Shown here piece by piece: positions 32,499-44,619 of a DNA stretch of 64,000 bases; the first letter of the stretch is position 1, and every line of letters begins with the position of its first letter. This stretch comes from Sophora flavescens (lineage: Eukaryota > Streptophyta > Magnoliopsida > Fabales > Fabaceae), in the NCBI GenBank assembly GCA_030762895.1, contig CM061067.1:54904200-54968199 (forward strand). Reading direction: 5' to 3'. The notes below the pieces were generated by a model that saw only the letters and a program-made list of their open reading frames with translations, ran no database searches and was not told the DNA's origin. The translations under genes and the position numbers were made by a program.

Positions 32499-33345
32499 GC
32501 ACTGGCTGACGTGGCTGCTGCCATAGCTCTTCAGACGGCTGATGCTGCTACCCAGAACCAACAGGAGCAACAGAGGGCAGAACAAGCTGCAGAGGGAAGG
32601 CATATGGACGCTTTCCGATGTCAGAATCCATCGCAGTTTGATGGAGACGTAGATCCAATAAAGGCTGATCTTTGGATTCAGGAGCTAGAGAAGATCTTCG
32701 ATCTGGTACACACTCCAGAGGAATCTAAGGTACCCTATTGCGTGTTCCAGCTAGTGGGCGATTCTAAGTATTGGTGGAAGGGCACCAGGCAGTTGTTGGA
32801 GGCTAAGCACCAGGCGATCACCTGGGGAGTATTTCGTAGCAAGTTTCTAGACAAATACTTTCCCCAGAGTGCCCGAAAAGAGAAGGAGCAGGAGTTCATG
32901 AGCCTGAGTCAGCGGGACCTGACTGTAGGGGATTATGCGGCGAGGTTTGAATCCCTTGCCAAGTATTTCCATTTCTTTCAAGACAATCCCAATGAGGAAT
33001 GGAAGTGTGAGTAGTTTGAAGCAGGCCTGCACTTCGAGATTAAAGAATCAGTATTGTTGTTGGAGATCAGGAACTTCCAAGTACTAGTGGAGAAGTGCTG
33101 GAAAATTGAGATGATGCGCAGAGGAAGGGATAACAAGGGAAGCGCATTCGTCCTAAGAGCCAGAATCAAGGCCATAATTCAAAATGGAAGCAGAACCATA
33201 GGAAGCCGTATTACCAGGAATCTAGCTACAACCAGAAACAACAACAAGCTCGTCCCGATGTTTCGGGGACAGGAAGTGGAGGTCATAGAAACAACGATCA
33301 AGGCCAAGAAATGAGATGTTTCAGGTATGGAGATCCGAGCCCCCA
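32499..33345 (+). pseudogene. Tekay-like gag, 3' piece, disrupted
   Basis: The frame from 24371 resumes at 32499. The gag domain includes FRCQNPSQFDGDVDPIKADL, WIQELEKIFD, YWWKGTRQLL and FLDKYFPQSARKEKEQEFM. A TAG lies at 33012-33014 and a frameshift near 33140. Near 33310 a RCFRYGDPSPQGQC stretch looks like a damaged zinc knuckle. The sequence then runs into LTR near 33361. Confidence 0.75.
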
Positions 33346-33360
33346 AGGCCAATGCTTGAG

Positions 33361-33956
33361 GAGGAGGATCCCGAGGAAGAACCTCTTGAGCTGATAGAGG
33401 TCAAGGATAAGGAGGAGGAGGAGCCAGAGTACCATCCGCAGGATCCTGGAGATGACGACGTCCTTATCGACGATGGCGGTGACGTTATCGATCTGGCATC
33501 TGATGTCTCGTCTGGGAGTAGTGTCTGTGGTCACTCTGCATGCAGGAGGTATTGGTAGATCATTCGTAGGCTTTTGGAGTTGTCCCGATAGTCCCTAGGC
33601 TTTTAGAGTCATCTTTTGAGTCTTGTACCCAGTTCCCTATCCCCGGTTTGATGTTTCTTTTTTTACATGTTTCTTCAGTAGCTGTTTTAGTGTATGTTGG
33701 CTAGTTAGACCCGGCCTGTTTTGTAATCAAACCTAAGATCCCAAGTGGGACAATTATATTTATAAGAATGATGTTTATTTTCATGTTCCGTGTGTTCATC
33801 ACACTTTCTTAACTTCTTTTAACAATAAAAAAAAATTGAGTACCCTTTTTCAGTAACCCTATATAAAAGGTTATTTTTCCGAAAGCGAACAACGTTTTAA
33901 ATAGGTTTCTTTTCCGCAACGGGTAACCATGTGATGCCGGGTTTTAGGGTGTTGCA
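33361..33956 (+). repeat. truncated 3' LTR of the Tekay-like element
   Basis: It matches about 23586-24187, the last 600 bases of the 5' LTR, with around 6 per cent differences and more in the acidic reading frame. It ends GGGTGTTGCA. The first 3.4 kb of this LTR and nearly all of the interior are missing, with a junction at GGATCCC. Confidence 0.82.
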
Positions 33957-34402
33957 TGTACTGTTGCAAGTCACTGAGCTCTTGATATTGGACCTCGAAT
34001 TGTCCAAGTGGGACAGTTTGAGAAAAAACTTTTTTTTGCTAGTATAATAGCTATTCATTAATTCTTATGTGATATATCTGATGAAAATTCGGTCAGATGC
34101 ATTACCATTTGTTCTCTGGGTACATACTTGATTGTGGTATCTCACCCTGGTCAAGTCATGTACTTGGAGACCGATGGGAAATGCTGTCGAAATTTCGTCA
34201 GATATGAGATATGAGAAGTGATGAGTAACTATTATACTAGTGTTGAAAAAGGTTATTCTTGAATGGGATAGGGCCATACCAAATAAAGAAATGAAGCAGT
34301 TCTGCCAGGTGAAGCATTCATATGTCGTTTTTTGGATATATCCGAGTTTGCCCAAAATAGTTTTTCAATATAGTTATCTTTTTTTTGGCGCAAATGCAGA
34401 GG
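33957..34402. other. CACTA sequence before the TNP2 gene
   Basis: No coding signal is seen. A splice acceptor-like TGCAG lies just before 34403, so this is probably intron or leader of the transposase gene. Confidence 0.4.
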
Positions 34403-37400
34403 ATGGAATTTGTTCCTTTGAATCGTACTTGGATGTATGATAGGGTTTATCCACGTAGAGGGGGATTAAAACAATTTTTCTTAGATGGTGTTGAAGAATT
34501 TATTACCAAGGCAAGTCAGCAAGATACTTATAACAATTGGGGGGGGGGGGGGGGTGATTAGATGTCCTTGTGTGAAGTGTGGCTGTACCCGAATTAAGAA
34601 TGCAGACGATGTGAGGGCCGACCTGTATAAAGTTGGGTTTAGGCCTAATTGCTGGATTTGGACAAATCATGGAGAATAAATGCCGCAATTTGATTTTGGC
34701 ATTGACGAGAATTGCACCGGCAGTTCAAGTAGTGGTGCAGAAGCTGGATATGGAGATCATTTTGTTTCCATGGAGGAGATGGTGTGTGACGCTCTCATGA
34801 TGCCCAGGTCGTTTGAGTCAAATAATACAGAAGAGCCTCCTAATGCTGAAGCACAAAAATTTTATAATCTCCTAACATAGGCAAATAAGCCTTTGTGGGA
34901 AGGGTCCCCCGACTCGAAGTTATCGATGTGTGTTCTACTGTTGTCTGCCAAGTCCAATTGGAGCATACCTGAGTTGGGCTTGGATTTCATTGCCAAAATG
35001 GTTTTGGCCGGGACACCTTTCAAAGGAGGATTACCCAACAATTATTATGATGCGAATAGGTTAGTATCCAAGTTAGGATTGGAGTCCAAGAGGATTGACC
35101 ATTGTCATAATGGGTGCATGATCTTTTACGATAATGAATTCGACAAAAATGATGGCGCATTGGTTGAGTGCAGATTTTGTAACGCGCCAAGGTATTGTCA
35201 GCGCAACGCAAGTAGAAGTAATTTGAAACCAGTTCCGGTAAAGTCGATGTTCTACTTTTCAATCATTCCTAGATTACAGAGGATGTTTGTATCGATGCAG
35301 ACTGCAGGAAAAATGATGTGGCACCATGAGAATAGGAGTAATGCATGAGTGTTATGCCATCCTCCTGATGGTGAAGCATGGAAGCACTTTGATCGGGTGC
35401 ATCCGGATTTTGCCACGGATCCTCGCAATGTATGACTTGGGTTATGCTCGGATGGCTTTACCCCATATATCCAAGCCTCAGCATCGCCTTATTCATGTTG
35501 GCCCGTTATTGTTACCCCTTACAATCTTCCTCCCGAAATGTGTATGTCAAAGCCATATATATTCTTGACTTGCTTGATTCCGGGTCCACCTAATCCAAAG
35601 GTTGGCATTGATGTATACTTGCAACCTTTGATTGATGATCTGAAGAGGTTGTGGAATGGTGTTTTGACGTACGATATTTCTCGAAAACAAAATTTTACAA
35701 TGAGGGCAGCATTGATGTGGACAATTAATGACTTCCTTGCGTATGGCATGTTGCCTGGCTGGGGGACGCATGGGAAGTTTGCATGCCCGCGTTGTATGGA
35801 GCATACAAAGGCATTTACCTTAAAATACGGGGGAAAGTCATCCTGGTTTGACTCCCATCGCAGGTTCTTATCGAACGATCATCAATTTAGAAGGAATAAG
35901 AATGCCTTCAAGAAGGGGGTTGTTGAAATAGATGGACCGCCTCCGAGGTTAACACCAGAACAAATTTGGAGTAGAATCAGGGACTTGCCAAAAGACTCTG
36001 AAGCTGGGGTTTCCAGATTAGATTGTTACCGGCAGTGGCATAATTGGACAAAAAGGAGTATGTTTTGGGATCTTCCTTATTGGAGAGAATTTATTGAGGC
36101 ACAATATTGATGTAATACACATTGGAAAAAATTTCTTTGACAACATTTTCAACACTGTGATGAACGTGCATGGCAAGACCAAAGACAACGATAAGGCTAA
36201 AATGGACTTAAAGTTGTACTGCAGGAGACCGGATTTGGAGCTAAGACATCAGGCTAATGGGAAGATGTACAAGCCAAAGGTCAATTATACCTTGACTATC
36301 CAGGAAGCAAGGTTAGTTTGCCAATGGATAAAAGGGCTCAGGATGCTTGATGATTATTCTTCCAACTTGGCAAGATGTGCTGATGTTATCAAGGGCAAGT
36401 TGCATGGGATGAAAAGCCATGATTGTCATGTGTTTATGGAGTGCTTACTTCCCATCGCTTTCAGTTCGTTTCCACCCCATGTTTTGAATGCCCTTACTGA
36501 AGTAAGTCAATTCTTCAAGGACTTGTGTTCTGCATCTTTAAGGGAAGACGATTTGATCAGGATGGAACAAAACATTCCACTCATAATGTGCAAGCTGGAG
36601 AGAATATTACCCCCGGGCTTCCTTGATTCAATGGAGCATCTTTCGATTCATCTTGCATATGAAGCCAGACTTGGTGGTCCAGTTCAATATAGGTGGATGT
36701 ATCCATTTGAAAGATAATATAAGTATTCCAGTTATTGATCCCTTTTCATGCATATTAGTTAATTAATAATAACCTCATCATTTTTTAATAGATTCATAGG
36801 CGAGTCAAAACGATGGTGAAAAATAAGGCTAGGGTTGAAGGTTCGATCTGTGCTTCTTACTTACACCGTGAGACAATTCATTTATGCTCTCATTATTTCA
36901 AACACATGGTTTGTCGCCAACAACTAGAAGGAATGAAACGGAAAATGAAAGTGGAAGACTACCTGGAACCTTATCAGTTTTTTGTCTTCCCGGTCGTCAT
37001 TCCGGAAAGGAGTTGACACATCATTTAACAGAGGCAGAGTGGAACTCAGCTCATGTTCATGTATTGATCAACTGCGCCGAGGCTAAACCATACCATGAGT
37101 AAGTATGAGCTTATAATTTCTATTCCTTCGATAGCATATGTCAATTGTCATTGATGTTATCCATATATGTTCAGTGCATTCTTGTCTTCTCGTGATGCAT
37201 CTGCTCATACTCATGAAAATTTTCCAAAATGATTTAAGCAACAAGTAAGTATCTTCCCCTTTATCATTCTGTTATTCACTATAATGTATGCGGATAAAAA
37301 CATATATCGTTAAACTTTGTGAATAGGTTTACAATGAGGCACCTACTGTCATTAATCAATACTTACGAAACTTGGCTGACGGTCATCTGACACAAGTCAA

Positions 37401-37928
37401 AGAATGGCACACATACTGCGTGAATAAGTACAAATTTCATACTCAGTCATGGACAGAAGACACAACAACAATAAATAGTGGTGTTTACGTAAAGGGTGAG
37501 CCAGGCGGAGTTGCAGATGACTTTTATGGTAGATACAACACATATATGAGTTGTCATATCGTTATTTAGATTACCATAAGAGAATAGTGTTGTTTTATTT
37601 TAATTGGTTCGATCGATCTAGTAGAGGCACTAATTTGAATAAAAAATATAATATTGTGGACATCCAAATGAGTAGAAGATATCACATGTTTGATCCGTTT
37701 ATCATGGTACATAATGTGAGACAAGTATATTACGTCCCTTATCCAGAAACTCAAACAGAAAAACAAGGTTGGTGTGTTGCAATCAAGACAAAACCAAGGG
37801 GTCGCATTGAAATAGATTTTTCAGAGTTGGATGAGCCATATCAAACGGATGAAATGTCACATGCAAATGAGGTAATTGAAGTTGAACCAATCTCATGTTT
37901 ACAAGACACACAAGTTGTAGGGGAATAA
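34403..37928 (+). pseudogene. CACTA transposase, TNP2-like, with stops and frameshifts
   Basis: Domains follow the order of plant TNP2 proteins. From 34403, WMYDRVYPRRGGLKQFFLDG and RCPCVKCGC are the transposase-associated domain. 34890-36100 is the catalytic transposase_21 region, with MFYFSIIPRLQRMF, WKHFDRVHPDFATDPRNV and WGTHGKFACPRCMEHTKAF. 36094-36717 has IDVIHIGKNFFDNIFNTVMN. 36792-37015 matches DUF4218 (VEGSICASYLHRETIHLCSH) and 37330-37928 matches DUF4216 (VLFYFNWFD, RQVYYVPYP). Damage: a 16-G run at 34539-34554 shifts the frame, stops follow NHGE (34677-34679) and near 34878, 35346 and 35440, and there are frame changes near 35510 and 36100. It cannot make transposase. Confidence 0.87.
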
Positions 37929-38039
37929 GTGGATACCTCCCACTTGACATCAAATCAAGTCATTCCGGATGAAGATGTTGAAGAAGCAGACTCAACAGAA
38001 GATGAAGAAGATGAAGATGACTATGAATATGACACTAGC

Positions 38040-38274
38040 TCAAATTCTGAATAACAATTACTTTATTTATTTTAGTGATATATTTTATATTAAGTTGTAT
38101 TGTCATTGTCATAACTTTAAGTTAATTATTATTAGCATCATTTTCCATTATTTACAAATTTGTGTTTTTGCTTACTTTAAGTTAATTATTATCACCGTCA
38201 ATTTCCATTATTTACAAATTTGTGTTTTGGTTACTTTTAATTAATTATTATTAGCATCATTTTTCACTATAGAC
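38040..38274. other. spacer between the CACTA genes, with a short tandem duplication
   Basis: A unit of about 60 bases containing TTTAAGTTAATTATTAT and TTTCCATTATTTACAAATTT is repeated between 38115 and 38270, roughly two and a half copies. No gene. Confidence 0.7.
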
Positions 38275-41148
38275 ATGACCGATGGTAAGGGAATGGGTAA
38301 GGCACCTGCTGGAGGGGCACGTCATCGTGGTCGACCCTACTTCGTGACATGGACACTCAACGACGAGTTCGTGTCCCTCCCATCTACATCTGTTACACCA
38401 CGCCCACCGCCCACACCCATGCCTACACATGATATGGCACCAGCACCCCCCACCTGTTGCTCCTACACCATGTCCACCGCCCACACCCATGCCTACACAT
38501 GTTCCGACACCTCCCTACCGACCTGTTGCTCCAGCAACTCAGTTCATGGACACCTCCGTTAGGATCACGATGATGCCCACCCCAAGGATTCCGACTCAGA
38601 CCCATGGAGACAATTCCAGACAACCAGATGCATCAGGGGTGGATTTGCCCATGGACGGTGATCATCAGTCTAATGGTGATGATGAGGAGAGTCATGGATA
38701 TTCACCGCCTATATCATCAGTTGATGAGGAGATCGAGGTTATGTCTGACGGTCGATTTATTGTTACCCCGACTGGTAAAGGGTAAGAAATATCTCAAATA
38801 ATGTTATTTTATTGTTGAGTGCAGATTTTATATGTATGTGTATTGATTGTTCTCATGTTCTATTGATAAGGTTCCTTCCGTCGAGAAAATCTGCAAAGGT
38901 CGTCACGTATGCGGTTACATCTCGGTTTGATCGGGCCTGGAAACATTGGAGTGAGCTTGAGGATCAGGATCGGGATCGATTCTTTGCGGCTTTTAATGTA
39001 TTTTGTACTTTTGAATTTACTTCCATTTTTTAGTTAGTTTTAATGTTTGTTTAGTTTATTATTATCCTAAAAAATATTATATTCTCCTAATTTACAGGAG
39101 AATGCTGCTTGGAGAGTAGAGCATTCCAATGATGTGGAGATAATTTTTCATCAAAATGGCGTTTCCCACCCATTTGGGAGGAGCTATGTTCTTACCGGGC
39201 TACACATGCATTTAAGAAAAAATCTGCCTAGGCAAAGCTCAACAGAGCCTCGGAAAAGGGTGGGAGCCTGCACACTGGCGGCAGCATCAGTAAGCAGGAG
39301 CATGCTCGACGCCTTGTAAGTTCAAACATCATATTTTGTGAATTCATTTACATGTCTTTTTATTTAGAATGTGTAACTTCAAATATGAACAAGTTTTTTT
39401 TTGGTGCAGGCTAGGGAGCTTGGCCGTAGCGTCAAGCCGGTTGAGCTTCATGCCCGAACCCATACTAGGAAGGGTACCAGCGAGTATGTAGATGAGCGCT
39501 CTAGACGCACTCAGGTGATTTACATGTCTATTTGTTGGAAATTATTTTTATTTTATATTTAAGAATTGTGGTCGTTTTGTAAGATGATGTGCGTCAATTT
39601 TAATGACAGGAGGACTATCAAGCTAAGTTATCTCAGGTTCGGTCTCAGGCAGCCTCGTCTTCCCCTACCACCACACTTGACCCAGAGGTGGAAGTCCAAA
39701 TGGAGTTGCAGACATGGGTCGAGGTTGCTGGCAGTAAGAACAAGGGTCGCATATACGGTATAGGAGACCTAGCCGGCAACTATCGACGCGGGTGCTCCAG
39801 CATCTTCACTCAACAGAGTTGAGCATCATCCAGTACTAGGCCCCGCCAGTCTCAGGAGTCTGCTGTAACATCTTGATTTTAATTATGTTGTTCAACCGGT
39901 TAAAATAAAATTAATTATATTTTAATTTGAGAGTTATAAAGTGTTTTTGATTAAAATAAAATCATATTCATAGTCTACTTTATGGTAGAGGGTTACGGTA
40001 AAATTTTCGGTTGAAAATTCAGACGAAAGTTGGTCTGCATTTTCACTGCCGGTACAAGTTTACTGAGCAGAAAAACTAATTTTAAACCGCGAACGAAACG
40101 GTTAGTGTTTTTATGATTTTCTGTTTGATATTGGAAATTTTCGAAAATTTGAGTTCGGAAATAAAATATAATATTTATTCTGGGCGAAATATGATCAGAA
40201 ACTTGAACCGGATACGCAATGGAGCAGAGTAGGGAGCACAAAAGTGATGAGGTGACATTTGAGAGTGAGGAGACTTACTAGGGGGATGGTCTAAACCACA
40301 TCCTAAAAAGCGGTCGTGATGACATTTTTTCAAATTATATCATATTATATTTTAAAAACCTATTTTTCTCTTTCTTCTTCAACCAAACAAGTCTTAAAGA
40401 CAAAACTTGCTCTCCAAGCTCATCCTCTCTCCAAAATTTCGTGCTCACCTCTCCATCCTCTATATAATCATCACTCATTTTCATTCTCTCATTTTCTTAC
40501 TCCATCTTCATACTTCTTCAACTTCTTCCATTTCTTCTTCTTTTTTTCAAACACTTAAAGCTTCCATTTTTATTAGTCTTTTCTACTTAAGTTCTTCCTT
40601 ACACTAAGGGTAATGCTCTCATATGAATCTTTTTGCAAGTTTCATCTTTTATTTCTTAGTTTACTTTATGTGTTCTTTGTATGCTTTAAACTTCTAAAAT
40701 CTCTCTAAAATGGTAGAAAACTCCTTTTGAATTGAAACCACTTTCTATAGTCTTGTATTAACTTATATTTTCACATACTAAGAGGTTGTGTAAAACAAAA
40801 ATCTCTACCTATCTCTTCCATTGAAGGCCGAATGCTTGCATTTGTGACCTAGGAAGTTTTTGTTTCAACTTTTGAAATATGATCATGTGTTTGAGTTTCT
40901 AACTATCCATTGATCTTAAATCTATAAATCTTGGAAGTTTTGATAGCTTGTTCCTATGATGGCTGAAAATATGAACAAGTAAGCCTAGGATACTATGTTT
41001 CAACTTTCCAAGTATGATCATGGATTTAGAACTCTTAATACCTTGTGATTCTAAACGTAAGAGTTATTGTTAAACAAAAAATATTTTCATCATCATCCGA
41101 TGATGGTCGAAACTTAGTGTTTAGGTGCTAGGATGTTTGAGTTTTTAT

Positions 41149-41815
41149 TTTTCCAAAATGATCAAGGACTTAAGCTCCATAAGATATTTGGATGCTAAGT
41201 CTAAGAGATTGAAAAGTTTAAGGATTTCTAACTTGTTTATTCTATGTTATTAAAGCTAGGATGTATTACTTTCATTTTTCCAAGGTGATCATGGACTTGA
41301 GCTCCATAAGATATTTGGATGCTAAGTCTAAGAGATTGGAATGTTTAAGTTTCCATTGTTTTCCAAAATGATCATGGACTTGAGCTCCATAAGATATTTG
41401 GATGCTAAGTCTAAGAGATTGGAATGTTTAAGTTTCCATTGTTTTCCAAAATGATCATGGACTTGAGCTCCATAAGATATTTGGATGCTAAGTCTAAGAG
41501 ATTGGAAAGTTTAAAGATTTCTAACCTATAAATCCTATGAAGGCCGAACCAAGAAGGTTATGGACCTAGGATACTTTGTTTTTCATTTTCCAAAATGATC
41601 ATGGACTTGAGCTCCTTAATACATTTGGATGCTAAGTCTAAGAGATTGGAGGGTTTAAATATTTCTACCCTATTTATCCTATGATGGCCGAACCTATGAT
41701 GGTTGTGAACCTAGGATGTTTTGTTTTCATTTTCCAATACGATCATGGACTTGAGCTCCTTAATACATTTGGATGCTAAGTCTAAGAGACTGGAAAGTAT
41801 AAAGATTTCTATCCT
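41149..41815 (+). repeat. six tandem blocks inside the solo LTR
   Basis: Blocks share CCAAAATGATCATGGACTTG, GCTCCATAAGATATTTGG, ATGCTAAGTCTAAGAGATTG and a variable spacer. Two adjacent units near 41348 and 41431 are 83 bases apart and almost identical; the others are spaced 90-150 bases. Confidence 0.85.
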
Positions 41816-42638
41816 ATTTTGTAATACAAGGCCGAAGCCTACCCTAAGTGGTTGGATATTTTTTTATTCCATATTTTCAAGTTATAGCAATTTATCTAAG
41901 TTACCTAGAACCTAAGTGATAAGTATCCAAAGGCTTATGTTGAGAAAAGAATCCTAACTCTAATTTGAATTAAATGGCCAAACCTAGCCTAAAGAGAACA
42001 TAGATGAGTTTGTTTGATTTATTGGTTATTATGTTGATTGGTTGAAGGTGGAGTTAGTACTTTGTGGTGTGACAATGAGGAGCTTCGAGTTCGGGAGTTC
42101 GGTGATAACCCAGGTGGGGGAAAGAATCAACCTATCGTCAGAATCGATAAGTAGTATATTATATAATAATTGTGTGGGGCGACCTAAACCCTACTAGTAG
42201 CCGAGTAATCAACAAGACCAAAATTACATTGGAAACCTTTTCTGAAAAACCAATGGCGATTCGGGGATTGTAGGTTTATCGATATTATATTGATTTTATA
42301 TTTTCGACGGTTGATTTGATTTTATTACCTTTATTGAATTGATTTTGTTCTATGTTTGTGATATGGGAATATTTTGATTGATATTGTGTTATGCATGATC
42401 TGCCTGGTTTTTATTATTATGCTTAGTGCATTTTAAGCAAAGATATATATGTTGTCTACGAGATGATTGTTTTGGATGTGAGGATAATGATGATTTAGAA
42501 GTACCTAACTTATATGATGTATGTTAAAGAGGTGTTATGGCATAGAATATGTGTCAAGTTCTAATGGAAGGTTAAGGCACTAGGATGTTGTTAAATCGGG
42601 TTGGTGGGATTCAAGTATAGGTGTTGTTGTCCATGACT

Positions 42639-42925
42639 GTGTATTGGTAATATAATACACAAGGACAAAAGTGTATTGGTAATATAATACACCAAGACAA
42701 AAGTGTATTGGTAATATAATACACAAAGACAAAAGTGTGTTGGTAATATAATACGTAAGGACATCTGTGTATTGGTAATATAATACACCGTGTATTGGAA
42801 ATATAATATACGTAAAACACTTCTGTGTGTTGGTAATATAATACACCGTGTATTGGTAATATAATACACGTAAAACATTTGTGTATTGGTAATATAATAT
42901 ACCGTGTATTGGTAATACAATACAC
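42639..42925. repeat. ten-copy inverted-repeat array (GTGTATT-NNNNNNNN-AATACAC)
   Basis: The core GTGTATTGGTAATATAATAC ending in AC is an inverted repeat of 7-base arms around an 8-base loop. Ten copies occur, the first four at a 32-base period, later ones closer together and partly back to back. Most differences fall in pairs that keep or nearly keep the stem (GTGTGTT, AATATAC). Confidence 0.88.
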
Positions 42926-44025
42926 GTAAAAATCAAGAGTTCTCGCGAGACCACTTCCCCCTTAACGGGAATGGGGGTGGAACACCTTAACGGGAATGGA
43001 GGTGTGCCCTAGGTGGAACATCCTAACGGGAATGAGGGTGTGCCCCGATGCAAATGAGGGATAGGGACAGGAGTGGTAGTGGCCACGATAACGTAAAGAC
43101 ATGGTGACAGGATTAGAGAGGTTATGTTAAAATAACGAGTTACATTGCCTGAGAGTAAGGGTAGAGGATGATATATATTAACCTGAGGATGATTCGTTAG
43201 TTATGTGTGTTGATTGTTTGTGACAATTACTGTATAATTTACTATGACTCTTTTCCGCTTTTTGATGATAGAACTGTTTCTTGTCCCATGTATATTTCTG
43301 TATATTGTAATTTATCTCCTTGTGGAATCGTACGAAAAGACCCTGTGGATGAGCGTAACCTGGAGGAGTTGGATGGAACTCCCTACGAACCGGAGGCTGG
43401 AGGACGAGCTGTGACCCATGGTGATTAGGGTCTAGTTAGTTATGGTCAGTGCGTCTCGTGAGGCGTATTTTTATTATGTTTTCCACTGTTTAACTTTTTG
43501 TCTAAGTATATGCCTGTGAGGGATCCTACTGATAGGATATCCTCAATAGTGTGTTGGAATATGCATAATATACTTATATTGTGATGTATCATTCTATATG
43601 AAGTTGTATACTTTATAAGTAAAGTTTTAATTTTTACATATTTTCATGTTAAGCGTGCGATTAAGTAATTAAATAATGAGGTTTTAATCTAATAAAACAC
43701 CGGGGCACAACGAGGTGTCTCATCTGCGGAGATGGTCGAGATGCGACAGAAACTGGTAGCTCAGGATGAGATCAATCGGCAGCTTGTTACTCGACAGACA
43801 CAGATGATGGAGCAGATAGAGATGATGGCAGCTGCACAGAGAGAGCTCATGATGCGTTTAGGAACCAGCACCCCTCAGCCACAGTCGCAGCACGACCAAC
43901 ACCTTCACAGCACCCCTCAGCCACAGCCGTTGTCGTCCCAGCCACCACCGTCCCAGCCTGAGGGTCATCGGCAGACCAGTGATGAGGAGGATCAATCCTT
44001 TACATATTTGTTAATGCGGGGCTAA

Positions 44026-44334
44026 AGAGAGGGTTATTAGTTTGGGTTATTAGTTTCTTTAATATTACATTTTATTTTGTATGATGTATGCACTCTGTCA
44101 AAACAATTTGCTTTTAGTTATGAATTTCATTTATCGTTTAAAATTATTATTCATTTATCATTTATAATTATTATTTATTTATCATAATAGAGTCTAAGTT
44201 ATAATTAATATAAAAAATAACTAAAGTTTATATTAATTTTGAATTTTATATTAAATATTAAATAATTAATTAAAAATAATTCATATTTTAGATAATTAAT
44301 AAATAAAAAATAATTTTGAATTTTATAAAAATGT
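44026..44334. other. CACTA 3' end region, AT-rich
   Basis: No gene; likely the 3' untranslated region of the second gene followed by TTTAT and TTAATTAA-rich sequence up to the subterminal repeats. Confidence 0.5.
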
Positions 44335-44616
44335 GTTGCAATTTGCGACGGCATGACCGTAGCTAATGTTTGATAATTTGCGACGGCCATGCTGTTGCTA
44401 CTATATGTGGATTGGCGACGGTCACGCCGTCGCTAATTTCTATGATTTGTGAGGGTCAGGCCGTCGCTAATATCCTATGATTTGTGACGGCTCAGCGACG
44501 GCCATTTAAAAAAACCGTCAGAAAGCGTTTGCGACGACCCAACATGTGTTTGGCGACGGATTTAAGCTGTTTTCGACGGCCTTTGGCCCTCACTAAATTC
44601 AATTTTTCTTGTGGTG
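44335..44616. repeat. right subterminal repeats of the CACTA element
   Basis: GCGACGG and CCGTCGC motifs recur about every 25-40 bases, as at the left end, followed by the terminal TTTTTCTTGTGGTG. Confidence 0.82.
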
Positions 44617-44619
44617 CGT

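Larger units (their letters stand above)
20153..33956 (+). mobile_element. Tekay/Del-like LTR retroelement, mostly deleted, hosting an Athila-like element
   Basis: A 4035-base 5' LTR (20153-24187) is followed by an initiator tRNA-Met primer site, a gag fragment broken by the nested element, then about 600 bases of 3' LTR. TGTAT (20148-20152) and TGTAC (33957-33961) flank the whole, an imperfect 5-base target duplication. Protease, reverse transcriptase and integrase are gone. The two LTR copies differ by several per cent where they overlap, much more than those of the nested element, in keeping with the nesting order. The lineage call rests on LTR size, TGTAACACC start and primer site. Confidence 0.8.
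39864..43722 (+). repeat. solo LTR of a Tekay-like element inside the second CACTA gene
   Basis: The 3859-base LTR starts TGTAACATC and ends GGTGTCTCA. TCTGC flanks both sides (39859-39863 and 43723-43727), so it is a complete solo LTR left by recombination between two LTRs. It resembles the 20153-24187 LTR in overall plan: a shared AAAATTTTCGG block near its start, a pyrimidine tract, a TATA box (40461-40467) and diverged tandem blocks. It also carries an inverted-repeat array at 42639-42925. Confidence 0.92.
38275..44025 (+). pseudogene. second CACTA gene, transposase_24 (Ptta/En/Spm) type, split by a solo LTR
   Basis: Exons can be read at 38275-38780, 38872-39000, 39098-39318, 39410-39512 and 39609 onward, with GT and AG borders. 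The N-terminus MTDGKGMGKAPAGG is followed by a Pro/Thr-rich linker, then FDRAWKHWSELEDQDRDRFF, FHQNGVSHPFGRSYVLTGLH and KGRIYGIGDLA, all typical of the transposase_24 domain. The gene is cut at 39863 by the solo LTR and resumes at 43728 with MVEMRQKLVAQDEINRQLV, a coiled coil, and a Gln/Pro-rich tail ending LLMRG. Frameshifts lie near 38440 (a C run) and 39820. In this superfamily such a protein pairs with TNP2 and binds subterminal motifs. Confidence 0.82.
16628..44616 (+). mobile_element. CACTA (En/Spm) transposon carrying three nested LTR insertions
   Basis: The left end CACTACAAGAA and the reversed right end CACCACAAGAA are terminal inverted repeats with one mismatch. CGT flanks both ends (16625-16627 and 44617-44619), the 3-base target duplication of this superfamily. 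Both ends have subterminal arrays of GCGACGG and CCGTCGC. Two transposase genes lie inside on the plus strand, TNP2-like (34403-37928) and transposase_24-like (38275-44025), both broken. Removing the Tekay-like element with its nested insertion (20153-33956) and the solo LTR (39864-43722) leaves an element of about 10.3 kb. Confidence 0.9.

Noticed and set aside
42580..42954. Three overlapping minus-strand reading frames of 104-124 codons with ITNT/YYQYT-like repeats
   Set aside because: They only translate the inverted-repeat array in all three frames; stops are missing because the unit has none, and the peptides have no domain.
39864..43722. Complete retroelement inside the CACTA gene
   Set aside because: There is no primer site, coding interior or second LTR, and an exact duplication flanks a single LTR.
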